Source of the DNA: Vicinamibacterales bacterium
GTDB lineage: Bacteria > Acidobacteriota > Vicinamibacteria > Vicinamibacterales > UBA8438
Assembly (NCBI GenBank): GCA_958296065.1
Contig: CATQHX010000014.1
Coordinates: 1 to 64,000 of the forward strand
Direction: 5' to 3'
Length of the DNA: 64,000 nucleotides
Shown: positions 18,198 through 26,071 of the stretch, piece after piece
How the letters are laid out: the number at the start of each line of letters is the position of its first letter
How positions within the stretch are numbered: the first letter of the stretch is position 1
Notes under the pieces: model-generated
Seen by the model: only the letters and a program-made list of their open reading frames with translations
The model's database searches: none
What the model was told of the DNA's origin: nothing
Translations under genes and position numbers: made by a program

Positions 18198-18811
18198 TGA
18201 GGAAACCCTCCGGCCGGTCGCCGCGGCGCAGTCACGCGCAGAAGCGCGCACCGCGGTACGTTCTTCGCGTTCTGATGGAGGGCGAGAGGACGGAGCCGGA
18301 CTACCTCTTCGTCTGGGTACGCCGTAACGCCCCTGTACGACTCAACTTGGCGGATACAGGGATGACACCGGACGCTCTTGTCCGTCGCGCCAGAGAATAC
18401 CTGCGAAGCCAGCCAAGAAAACGCGACAGACAAGACTTCGACGAAATCTGGTGCGTTTTCGATACCGACGAGCACGAAAACCTGCCGCAGGCCTTGGAAG
18501 AGGCCAGACAGAGCGGAATCAGGGTAGCCGTCTCCAATCCGTGCTTCGAGCTCTGGCTCGTGCTGCATGCCCAGAACCAGACCGCCCCCATCCATCGCCA
18601 CGCCGTGCAGCGTTTGTCCGAGGAACTGGGTCTCTCCGATGGCAAGATAATCGCCGATACCGCGCGGAACAGGCTCGTCGATGCCTTCGATGATGCGAAG
18701 CAGCGCGGCCGAACGCTCGACGAACGCCACGTCGGCAACGGCTCCCCGCCCAGGGAGAACCCCAGTACCGACGTCTGGCGGCTAGTGGACAGGCTACGCA
18801 ACGGTCCCTGA
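18197..18811 (+). CDS. RloB-like (AbiLii-type) protein
   Basis: ATG 18197 overlaps the ATPase stop (TGATG). The 204-residue protein shows the RloB family pattern: RYVLRVLMEGERTEPDYLF, then DFDEIWCVFDTDEHENL, VAVSNPCFELWLVLH and the tail VWRLVDRL. The acidic residues in EGERTEPDY and VFDTDEH fit a TOPRIM-like metal centre (inference). RloB and its ATPase partner occur in restriction-modification islands and as the two-gene AbiL abortive-infection system. RloB looks intact while its ATPase partner is truncated, so the system is probably inactive or needs an ATPase supplied elsewhere. Confidence 0.85.
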   Translation: MRKPSGRSPRRSHAQKRAPRYVLRVLMEGERTEPDYLFVWVRRNAPVRLNLADTGMTPDALVRRAREYLRSQPRKRDRQDFDEIWCVFDTDEHENLPQALEEARQSGIRVAVSNPCFELWLVLHAQNQTAPIHRHAVQRLSEELGLSDGKIIADTARNRLVDAFDDAKQRGRTLDERHVGNGSPPRENPSTDVWRLVDRLRNGP

Positions 18812-18843
18812 GCCCATTGAGCCGTGGGCGCGAAGCAGAGCGA

Positions 18844-19020
18844 CTATCGTCCGCGCAGAAGGCGCATACCGACGGTGGAGTTCGCGAGAACGAACAGGGT
18901 GTCGATGAGCAGCCACATGGAGCGGCGGAACGACGACAGCTCTGCCGTGCCGATACCGAACTCCGACGACCACTGCTTTTCACCCGGTTCGGGCTGAGTC
19001 CGCTCGGAAGACGGTCGGAC
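18844..19020 (-). pseudogene. Possible 3' remnant of an unidentified gene
   Basis: The 240-bp gap after RloB contains a 58-codon open frame without a start codon. It reads GEKQWSSEFGIGTAELSSF and then SMWLLIDTLFVLANSTVGMR before TAG. Its amphipathic C-terminus looks protein-like, but I do not recognise the family. It could be the end of a truncated gene of the same insertion or a chance frame. Confidence 0.3.
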
Positions 19021-19052
19021 TCACGGTACAACGAGCCTTGGCTACCTCAGTT

Positions 19053-21644
19053 TCATCTCAGACGCTCTGCGAGGCCGGTCAGGGTCTCCGCGAGCCCGTC
19101 GAGCCGCTGCCGGTTGCGGTCGCTGGCGTTGGCACTTTCGTTCGCGAGCGCTTCCGCCGTTGACGTCAAGTCCGTGGCGACTCCCGCGTCGGTTCCTGAC
19201 CCAATCGCGTCGACCCGGTCCAGCAGGTCCGACAACGCCGTCCGGCGCTCCGCCGTGAGCGTATCGCTTCGTTCGAGCTGGTCCAGATAGGCGCGCGCCA
19301 CCACCGGCCGCACGGGCCACTCGATCCGCGGCTGCTGCTGCGCATTGAAAGCGGCGGGGGCCACCGAGGAGGCCGCGGCGATCTCGTTCTCCGTCAGGTA
19401 CTCGCTCGGCAGCAGCTCCAGCACGTCGAGGCCGCGGGCGATCTCGGTGCCGTAGATGTAGCCGCGGTACCAGTACGCGGACCAGTAGCCGCCCATGACG
19501 AAGCGGTCCGGGTGAATCGGGCCGCGGTCGAAGAACGCGATCTCGACCGGATTCGACGAGTCGGTGAAGTCGAAGACCGAGATGCCGCCCTGGTACCACG
19601 CCTGCACCATGATGTCGCGGCCCGGGACCGGCACGATGGAGCCGTTGTGCGCCACGCAGTTCTCCCGCTCGGTCTGCGGGGCGGGCAGCTTGTAGTGGCT
19701 GCGGAACCGCATCTCGCCGTCGACGATGTCGTAGATCGCGTTCGCGCCCCACTCGCGGGGATCGGACGCGCGGCAGCGCGGACGCCCGCCGCCGCCCCAT
19801 TCGTCGGTGAAGATCACCTTGGTGCCATCGTTGTTGAACGTCGCCGAGTGCCAGTAGGCGAAGCCGGGATCGATCACGTCGTCGAGCCGGACCGGATTGA
19901 CCGGGTCCGAGATGTCCAGCAGGATGCCGTTGCCCGAGCAGGCCCCGGCCGCCAGCCCGGCGTCCGGGAAGGTCGTGATGTCGTGGCAGCGGCTGCTCTC
20001 GGCGGTCCGCTGGGTCCCCGGCCCGTGGTCCCCGCCGGGCCAGAGGCCCGCGGCGGCGCCCGTCTCGGGGTCCCGGAACACCAACGGGCGGCTGACGATG
20101 GCCGAGTCCTCGGGGCTCGCCAGCGGGATCCGGATGACGTCGATGCGGAACAGCGCCGTTTCCGGATTCTCGGCCGGCGACTCGTCGGAGCAACCCTCGA
20201 GCTCCTCTCCGGGGCGGACCGCGCCCGTGCCCGACCCGTAGACGTAGACGTTGCCCTCATCGTCGGGATCGGTGACGACCGTGTGGGTATGCGATCCCCG
20301 GCAGGTCTGCACGGCCGCGACCTGCTGCGGCATCCGCGTGTCACCGATGTCGAAGATGCGGATCCCGCGGAAGCGCTGGTCGCTGACCGGCTCCGCCACG
20401 CCCTCGAGGCCGCAGTCGAGCCGCCCGCGGGTCTGCTCGACGGACATGATCAGCAGGTTGCCCACCACCGACACGTCACCCTGCCCGCCGGGACAGACTA
20501 CCGAGGTGACGAGTTGCGGCGACGCCGGCACCTCGACGCGGTAGGTGTTGAAGCCGTGGTAGCTGCCGACGAACAGCCGGTCGCCGGCGAATGCCAGATC
20601 GGTGTTCCCGAAGTTGAGCAGGCCGCGCCGCTGCGGATTTTCCCCGGCGTCCTCTTCCTCATCCGCTTCCGCCGCTTCACGTTCCGGTCCGTCGCCCTCG
20701 TCCGCGTCGTCGCCCTCGTGCTCCGGATCGTCGTGTTCCGCGTCGTCCGCGTCCCGCCCTTCCTCGTGGTCGGCGTCCTCGTTCTGCTCCGCGTCATCCC
20801 CGGCTTCGCCCGCCACGGCCGGCTCCGGCTCGGCCTCCGTCTCCGGGTCCTGTTCGACCGGCATGGGCCGCCCCGCCGGGTTGTTGGGATCGTAGAAGCC
20901 CTCGGGCTTCGGCCGCGTGGCGACGAGCGCCATGTTCCACAGCGCCTGGCCGGCGTCGTGGAAACCGGACGCAAGCTGCACGCGCGGGTCGGGGGAGAGC
21001 TCCGCGAGCATCGCGTCCATGCGGTTGATCTCCGCCGCCTGGTCGGCCGTGATGTCCGAGGTGAACGCGAAGAGCTGCGAGTCCTGCGCCGCGCCGCGCT
21101 GGCCGAGCAGGTTGTCGACCATGGTCAGTGCGCCGCGATGGTGCTTGATCATCAACTCCAGAAACAGCCGATCGAACGCGGCGCCGTCCGCAGCCGCCAG
21201 GCTCTCCATCTCCTCGTCGGTCAGCATGCCCGGCATGCGCATTGCGCCGGGCGCGTGGTGCGCATCGATCGCGGTGACCTCCTGGCCGCGGTCCCGCAGC
21301 CAGTCCTGCATCATCTCGATCTCGTCTTCCTGCGAGAGCTCGATGCGCCGCGCCGTCTGCCGCATCGCGTCGCTCTCGGTCCGCGTGTCGAGCAGCTCGG
21401 TCATCTCGAGCGCCTGCGCGTGGTGGGAGATCATCCCCTGCATGAACCGCACGTCCGCCTCGGAATAGCGGATGCCGGCCAGGTCGGACGCTTCGGAGGC
21501 CGAAATCACCCGGCTCGGCTGGCCCGGCGCCCCGGGCTGCACGATCGGCGGCTGCGCCTGGATCGCCGGCGCGAACGAGAGGAAGACCAAGCCGGTCCCG
21601 AAGGTGACTGCGGACAGTGAACGAAGAGCACTCTGTCGGTTCAT
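19053..21644 (-). CDS. Exported DUF305 - LVIVD beta-propeller fusion protein
   Basis: The start is ATG 21644 with GGAG upstream; the tracked ORF extends into repeat copy 2. A signal peptide ends near PAIQAQ. Residues 60-210 are a DUF305 (ferritin-like/ClpP-adaptor-like fold) domain with His-rich helices MQGMISHHAQALEM and ELMIKHHRGALTM, which suggests metal binding. A very acidic linker of about 70 residues follows (many D/E with few other residues, around 265-335). Residues 345-780 are LVIVD/choice-of-anchor propeller repeats (RGIRIFDIGDTRMPQQV, NGILLDISDPVNPVRLDDV, GGISVFDFTDSSNPVEIAFF). It is likely periplasmic or surface-bound. The C-terminal 80 residues are helical. No partner genes are adjacent. 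Confidence 0.88.
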   Translation of the reverse strand: MNRQSALRSLSAVTFGTGLVFLSFAPAIQAQPPIVQPGAPGQPSRVISASEASDLAGIRYSEADVRFMQGMISHHAQALEMTELLDTRTESDAMRQTARRIELSQEDEIEMMQDWLRDRGQEVTAIDAHHAPGAMRMPGMLTDEEMESLAAADGAAFDRLFLELMIKHHRGALTMVDNLLGQRGAAQDSQLFAFTSDITADQAAEINRMDAMLAELSPDPRVQLASGFHDAGQALWNMALVATRPKPEGFYDPNNPAGRPMPVEQDPETEAEPEPAVAGEAGDDAEQNEDADHEEGRDADDAEHDDPEHEGDDADEGDGPEREAAEADEEEDAGENPQRRGLLNFGNTDLAFAGDRLFVGSYHGFNTYRVEVPASPQLVTSVVCPGGQGDVSVVGNLLIMSVEQTRGRLDCGLEGVAEPVSDQRFRGIRIFDIGDTRMPQQVAAVQTCRGSHTHTVVTDPDDEGNVYVYGSGTGAVRPGEELEGCSDESPAENPETALFRIDVIRIPLASPEDSAIVSRPLVFRDPETGAAAGLWPGGDHGPGTQRTAESSRCHDITTFPDAGLAAGACSGNGILLDISDPVNPVRLDDVIDPGFAYWHSATFNNDGTKVIFTDEWGGGGRPRCRASDPREWGANAIYDIVDGEMRFRSHYKLPAPQTERENCVAHNGSIVPVPGRDIMVQAWYQGGISVFDFTDSSNPVEIAFFDRGPIHPDRFVMGGYWSAYWYRGYIYGTEIARGLDVLELLPSEYLTENEIAAASSVAPAAFNAQQQPRIEWPVRPVVARAYLDQLERSDTLTAERRTALSDLLDRVDAIGSGTDAGVATDLTSTAEALANESANASDRNRQRLDGLAETLTGLAERLR

Positions 21645-21697
21645 TGGGGGATCTCCGCGGATCGGTTGGTTTTGCGGCTCAGGGTGCCCATTGTATA

Positions 21698-21800
21698 GCG
21701 CCCCGAAACGCTTCGCCGGCTCGGCGTTTCGGCCCATCCCCCCCACTCCAGGACTCTGCACCTCGGCACTTCGCTTCGCCGCGTTCTGCGGCGCAAGCTC
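21698..21800 (-). repeat. Dispersed repeat family 1, copy 2 (inverted)
   Basis: Reverse complement of the element at 12694 and 27245, with the same hairpin (GCCGAAACGCC / AGCGTTTCGGGGC, one stem change). Here it lies upstream of the DUF305 gene rather than after a gene end, so it is not simply a terminator. Confidence 0.8.
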
Positions 21801-21873
21801 CAGGGGACGATTGGAGCTTCTATCGGGAACGCACTACGATCCTCCCTCGTCGACGCGGGGCTCCGACGCGATC

Positions 21874-22221
21874 ATGAGCGAAACGCCGGAAATGCTGTCA
21901 GACGGCCTGCCGCAACGAGCCGCCCGGCGGTTCGCAGGCGCACTCCGCGAACGTCATGGCGAAGCGCTCGTGGACGTGCGGATGTTCGGCTCCTGCGCAC
22001 GCGGCCAGATGCGCGAGGATTCCGACGTCGACGTGGCCGTGGTGCTGGAGCGGGTCGACTGGGAAACGAAGCGCAACGTCATCGACCTCGCTTCCAGCAT
22101 CGGGCTGGAGCATGACGTGCTCCTCTCGCCCACGGTGCTCGACCGGGAGACCTTCGAACGCTGGCGCGCGCAGGAACGGCTGTTGGTGATGGACATCGAG
22201 CGCGAGGGGTTGCCCCTGTGA
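21874..22221 (+). CDS. MNT-type minimal nucleotidyltransferase (antitoxin-like)
   Basis: ATG 21874 gives 115 residues; the longer tracked ORF begins in the repeat element. The MNT signature is complete: VRMFGSCARGQMREDSDVDVAVVLE, with GS and the DxD pair. Such proteins pair with HEPN RNases and in several systems inactivate them by adding nucleotides (AMP). Here the gene overlaps a GTG-started HEPN-like frame (GTGA), but that gene is broken, so the MNT is probably an orphan antitoxin. Confidence 0.8.
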   Translation: MSETPEMLSDGLPQRAARRFAGALRERHGEALVDVRMFGSCARGQMREDSDVDVAVVLERVDWETKRNVIDLASSIGLEHDVLLSPTVLDRETFERWRAQERLLVMDIEREGLPL

Positions 22222-22322
22222 CCGGTGAGGGCCGGCGCGAGAGCGCCGGAGCCGAGCTGGATCTGGCCGACGAGGAATTGCGCGCGGCGCAAGGGCTGCT
22301 CGCCGACGGCCTGCCGCGGCTG
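22218..22322 (+). pseudogene. N-terminal remnant of the partner HEPN gene
   Basis: Starting at a GTG that overlaps the MNT stop, the first 35 codons (AGAELDLADEELRAAQGLLADGLP) match the first helix of HEPN-domain toxins. The expected continuation with the RNase motif (R-x4-6-H type) is absent and the frame turns into non-coding sequence before the RNase D gene. Only about a quarter of the domain is left. Confidence 0.6.
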
Positions 22323-22414
22323 ACACCGCGATCCTGGCCGCATGGCGCAGGTCCGTTCACCGGCCCAGATGAAGCCGGACGGCGTGGTCATGGCGTTCTC
22401 GGCCCGCCGGAGCC

Positions 22415-23473
22415 TCAATCCAGACGGCCGAGCAGCGACTGTTGCCACGGCAGGAGGGCAGCCAGCCCGTCGTCGCCCTCCACGGCGATGCGCTCGAGCG
22501 CGGCCCGCGGCGCGATCAACTCTGCCTCTATGGCCAGTTCCTTCGCCACCCCGTCCCGCCGTTGTCTCAGCGCGGCGAGGCGCTTCTCCTGCGCCTTTGT
22601 GAGGCGCGGGCGCGCCTTGACCGCCGGGCGCTTCGGCCACTCGGCCTCATCGAGAGCCAGGGCTTCGTCGGCCGCTTGCGAGAACCGGGCCCGCCGGCCT
22701 CCGCGCAACCCGCGCGGCTGTGCTGTCTCGCCCCGATCCAGACGCTGCGCCGCGGCGACGAGATCCGCGTTCGAAAGGATATGGAACGGTGGGCGGTCGA
22801 TGCTGCGCGCCTCGTTCTCTCGCCAGTACCAGAGCGCACGCAGGACGGCGCCGGCCCGGCCCCCGAGCACGTGGCTGCCGCGCACGCGCCACTCGGTCTC
22901 GGGGTCGCGCTGGCGGGTGGTTCGTGCCGCGTCGACGGCGCGCCGGCACGCCTGCTCCAGCCACGCCGAACGACCGAGCTCCATCAGCCGCCGCTCGAGT
23001 CGTTCCGCGAGCGGCAGCAGATACCGGGTATCGTTGCGCGCGTATTCGGCGAGTCCCGAAGGCAACGGGCGTACGGCCCAGTTCGCCCGCTGCTGTCCCT
23101 TGGCCAGAGTGACGCCGAAGTGCTCGCCGACCAGGGCGGCGTAGCCGTATCGCTCGGCGCCGACGAGCCGCGCGGCGGTCATCGTATCGAAGACCCTCGA
23201 CGGGCTTCCAAAGCCGAGGCGATACAGCATGCGCAGGTCGAAGTCGGCCCCGTGCATCACCATCTCGGTTCCCGCCAGCGCATCGAGCAGCGGCGTCAAG
23301 TCGAGGCCGGCGAGCGGATCCACCAGTTCGTCCGCGCCGGGCAGGCCGATCTGCACCAGGCAGACCTTCTCGTAGTAGCAATGGAGACTGTCGGCCTCGG
23401 TGTCCACCCCGACGCGATCGGCGGCGGCGATACGTGCGGTGAGATCCGCCAGCGCGGTCTGAGTCTCGGTCAC
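22415..23473 (-). CDS. rnd: Ribonuclease D-like 3'-5' exonuclease
   Basis: It starts at GTG 23473 and encodes 352 residues. The DEDDy exonuclease motifs are present: VGVDTEADS (Exo I), HGADFDLRMLYRLGF (Exo II) and YARNDTRYLLPLAERL (Exo III, with Tyr). The C-terminal half contains an HRDC-like helical region (AAAQRLDRGETAQPRGLRGG and following). RNase D trims the 3' ends of tRNA precursors and other small RNAs. It is a single gene, convergent with the MNT/HEPN remnant. Confidence 0.9.
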   Translation of the reverse strand: MTETQTALADLTARIAAADRVGVDTEADSLHCYYEKVCLVQIGLPGADELVDPLAGLDLTPLLDALAGTEMVMHGADFDLRMLYRLGFGSPSRVFDTMTAARLVGAERYGYAALVGEHFGVTLAKGQQRANWAVRPLPSGLAEYARNDTRYLLPLAERLERRLMELGRSAWLEQACRRAVDAARTTRQRDPETEWRVRGSHVLGGRAGAVLRALWYWRENEARSIDRPPFHILSNADLVAAAQRLDRGETAQPRGLRGGRRARFSQAADEALALDEAEWPKRPAVKARPRLTKAQEKRLAALRQRRDGVAKELAIEAELIAPRAALERIAVEGDDGLAALLPWQQSLLGRLD

Positions 23474-23787
23474 GGCGCGGGAACACTACCACAGCGTGGG
23501 CCGGGCGCGCCGGGGATGCGGGCGCACCGGGGATGCGGGCGCGGCGGAAAAACGGTAGGCCTGGGTGCAAGGCGAGGGGTTGCTCCTTCGAGACCCCCGC
23601 AGGCTGGTGCGGGCCGACCGCTGCGGCGTGACGGGCGGAGCGGCCTGTGTATACTCGGCGGCGTCGCAGCGTACGCGGCACGGACCGACGTTCCGAGAAC
23701 AAGCGAGAGGTCCGGCTCGACCGGGCCGGGGGAGTCTTGAGAACAAGCGAGAGGTCCGGCTCGACCGGGCCGTGGGGGTTCAGAATC
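23474..23787. other. Non-coding gap with short direct repeats
   Basis: This 314-bp spacer between the divergent RNase D and NHL genes has no convincing gene. It holds two copies of cggggatgcgggcgc near 23513-23541 and the 34-bp tandem repeat listed next. A weak promoter-like pair (GTGACG, then TATACT at 23650) is on the plus strand. Confidence 0.5.
23695..23772 (+). repeat. 34-bp direct repeat before the NHL gene
   Basis: Two identical copies of gagaacaagcgagaggtccg followed by gctcgaccgggccg (23695-23728 and 23739-23772, period 44 bp). They end 15 nt before the ATG of the NHL gene, so they lie in its leader. Confidence 0.8.
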
Positions 23788-24915
23788 ATGCGGTACTTGA
23801 CTTCGGCGGTCGCATTGCTGGCGGGCCTCGTCGCGGGCCAGGCCGCGGCACAGGACGACGCGGGTCCCATCGGTCCCAGTCCCTACGAGGTGGTCGAGGG
23901 CTGGCACGAGCCGTTCGCGGGGGAGGGCTTCGCCTTCGGCGGCAACTCGGGGGTGTTCGCGGAGTCGCCGGACCGCATCTTCATCTCGCAGCGGGGGGAG
24001 ACCCGTCTGCCCGATCCGGTGCCGCCGGAGTTTGCCGGCTGGGTCGGCTCGATCGGCATCAACGCCCTGCGCGAAGCGGAGCGCCGGACCTGGCAGAACT
24101 GTCTCATGATCGTCGACGGCGACGGCAACCTGATCGAGGTCTGGGACCAGTGGGATCACCTGTGCGACGAGTCCGACGGGCCCGGACCGCACCGCGTCCG
24201 CATCAGCCCCTACGACCCGGAGGGCCGCGTCTGGGTGATCAACGAGAGCCGCCATCAGATTTTCGTCCTCTCGAACGACGGCAGCGAGCTGCTGATGACG
24301 CTCGGCGAGAAGAACGTGAGGGGCAGTGACGAGACGCACTTCGGCCGGCCGCAGGACGTGGCGTTCCTGCCGGACGGGCGGGTGCTGGTGGCCGACGGGC
24401 TCGACAACCACCGCATCATCATTCTGGACGCGGAGGGCCGCTATCAGTCGGAGTTCGGCGGGTTCGGCACCGATCCAGGTCAGTTCAACGGCATCCACGC
24501 CCTGGGCGTGGGGCCGGACGGGCTGATCTTCGCCCTCGACCGGGCCAACGGCCGCGTCCAGAAGTTCCGCATCTCCAGCGAGGCTTCCGGCGAGTATCAC
24601 CCCGAGGTCGACCACCTCGCCACGTGGTCCGGCTTCGGCCTGCCGCTCGACCTCATCGTCAACGACGATCACCTGTGGGTCTCGGACTTCGCGCCGCTCA
24701 AGATGGTGAAGCTCGACTTCGACGGCAACCGCCTCTATACGTGGAACGTCTCGAACGACGGACCGACCGGGTTCCTCGAGGTGCACGCCTTCTCGGTCGA
24801 CTCGGAGGGCAACCTCTACGGCGGCGACAACCAGCACGGCCGCACGCAGAAGCTGGTGCCGAAGACCGACGCCGACCCGGCTCTACTGATCGGGCAGCCG
24901 TACGTCGCGCGCTGA
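23788..24915 (+). CDS. Exported NHL-repeat protein (PAL-like propeller)
   Basis: ATG 23788 opens a signal peptide (LTSAVALLAGLVAGQAAAQ). The 375-residue product is a six-bladed NHL propeller with blades such as HFGRPQDVAFLPDGRVLVADGLDNHRI, PGQFNGIHALGVGPDG and FLEVHAFSVDSEGNLYGGDN. The pattern resembles peptidyl-alpha-hydroxyglycine alpha-amidating-lyase-like proteins, which are common exported proteins in this lineage; enzymatic activity is not implied. The last six codons lie in a 58-bp tandem duplication shared with the end of asd. Confidence 0.85.
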   Translation: MRYLTSAVALLAGLVAGQAAAQDDAGPIGPSPYEVVEGWHEPFAGEGFAFGGNSGVFAESPDRIFISQRGETRLPDPVPPEFAGWVGSIGINALREAERRTWQNCLMIVDGDGNLIEVWDQWDHLCDESDGPGPHRVRISPYDPEGRVWVINESRHQIFVLSNDGSELLMTLGEKNVRGSDETHFGRPQDVAFLPDGRVLVADGLDNHRIIILDAEGRYQSEFGGFGTDPGQFNGIHALGVGPDGLIFALDRANGRVQKFRISSEASGEYHPEVDHLATWSGFGLPLDLIVNDDHLWVSDFAPLKMVKLDFDGNRLYTWNVSNDGPTGFLEVHAFSVDSEGNLYGGDNQHGRTQKLVPKTDADPALLIGQPYVAR

Positions 24916-25008
24916 CGATGGGAGCCTGCCCAGCAGGACCGGCAGCATCCGGCAGCCGTACGTCGCGCGCTGACGATCAGAGCCTGCCCAACAGGATCAG
25001 CAGCATCC
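24893..25008. repeat. 58-bp tandem duplication at a convergent gene junction
   Basis: Copies 24893-24950 and 24951-25008 differ at about five positions. Copy 1 encodes the NHL protein's last residues and stop. Copy 2 contains a second, unused image of that end and at the same time the real 3' end of asd on the other strand. Confidence 0.85.
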
Positions 25009-26071
25009 GGCGCAGCGGCTCCGCGGCGCCCCAGAGGAGTTGGTCGCCGACGGTGAAACAGGTCAGGTAGTCCTCGCCGAACGTCGTCTTGCGGATACGG
25101 CCCACCGGGACGTGGAGGCGGCCGGAAACCGCGGCCGGGGTCAGTCGCTCGCAGGTCGCCTCCAGGTCGTTCGGCACCACCTCGACCCAGTCGTTGGCGC
25201 CGGCGATGGCGGCCTCGATGTCCGCGAGGGGGACTTCCGACGTCAGCTTGATGGTCAGTGCCTGGCTGTGGCACCGCATCGCCCCGATCCGGACGCACTG
25301 TCCGTCGATGGGAATGAAGCGGCGGCTGCCCAGGATCTTGTTGGCTTCGTTCGCCGCCTTCCACTCCTCGCGCGTCTGGCCGTTGTCCATGGGCCGGTCG
25401 ATCCAGGGGATGAGACTGCCGGCCAGCGGCACGCCGAAGTGGTCGGTGGGGAGGTCGCCGCAGGCCATGCGTCCGGTGACGAGGCGCTCCATCTCCAGCG
25501 CCGTCTGACCCGGCGAGTAGCCGCTCGCCAGATCGCCCATCTGGCGGACCAGCTCGATCATGTGGCGCGCGCCGGCGCCGGAGGCCGACTGGTAGGTCAT
25601 GCAGGTCATCCACTCGACCCAGCCGCGGTCGAACAGACCCTGCAGGCCCATCAGCATGAGGCTGACGGTGCAGTTGCCGCCGATGAAATCGCGCGTGCCG
25701 TCCTCGAGCGCTTCGTCGATGACGCGGCGGTTCACCGGATCGAGGATGACGACGCTGGTGTCGTTCATGCGCAGGGCCGACGCGGCGTCGATCCAGTAGC
25801 CGTTCCAGCCGCTGTCGCGCAATGCGCCGTGAACGGACCTGGTGTAGTCGCCCCCCTGGCATGTCACGACGATGTCGGTCTCCGCGAGTCCGCGCACGTC
25901 GTTCGCGTCCCGCAGCGGCTTGCTGCCTCCGACGTCGGGACCGCGCTGGCCCACCTGGGAGGTCGAGAAGAACACCGGGTCGTAGCCGCCGAAGTCGCCC
26001 TCGGACGCCATGCGGTCCAGCAGGACCGAGCCGACCATGCCGCGCCAGCCGACGAAGCCGACCGTCTTCAT
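24977..26071 (-). CDS. asd: Aspartate-semialdehyde dehydrogenase
   Basis: It makes aspartate semialdehyde from aspartyl phosphate with NADPH, feeding lysine, diaminopimelate, threonine and methionine synthesis. ATG 26071 overlaps the stop of the Kelch gene (ATGA). The 364-residue protein has the NADP loop VGFVGWRGMVGSVLLDRM, the catalytic cysteine in GGNCTVSLMLMGL, and ILGSRRFIPIDGQCVRIGAMRCHSQALTIKL with the catalytic-type His. It is closest to the gammaproteobacterial-type Asd. Coupling to a secreted Kelch protein is unexpected. Confidence 0.93.
   Translation of the reverse strand: MKTVGFVGWRGMVGSVLLDRMASEGDFGGYDPVFFSTSQVGQRGPDVGGSKPLRDANDVRGLAETDIVVTCQGGDYTRSVHGALRDSGWNGYWIDAASALRMNDTSVVILDPVNRRVIDEALEDGTRDFIGGNCTVSLMLMGLQGLFDRGWVEWMTCMTYQSASGAGARHMIELVRQMGDLASGYSPGQTALEMERLVTGRMACGDLPTDHFGVPLAGSLIPWIDRPMDNGQTREEWKAANEANKILGSRRFIPIDGQCVRIGAMRCHSQALTIKLTSEVPLADIEAAIAGANDWVEVVPNDLEATCERLTPAAVSGRLHVPVGRIRKTTFGEDYLTCFTVGDQLLWGAAEPLRRMLLILLGRL

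Noticed and set aside
19512-21620. 702-residue plus-strand ORF antisense to the DUF305-LVIVD gene
   Set aside because: Arg/Leu/Val-rich shadow without motifs; the minus strand is clearly coding.
22218-23144. 308-residue plus-strand ORF as a full HEPN protein
   Set aside because: Only the first 35 residues look HEPN-like; the rest is antisense to RNase D.
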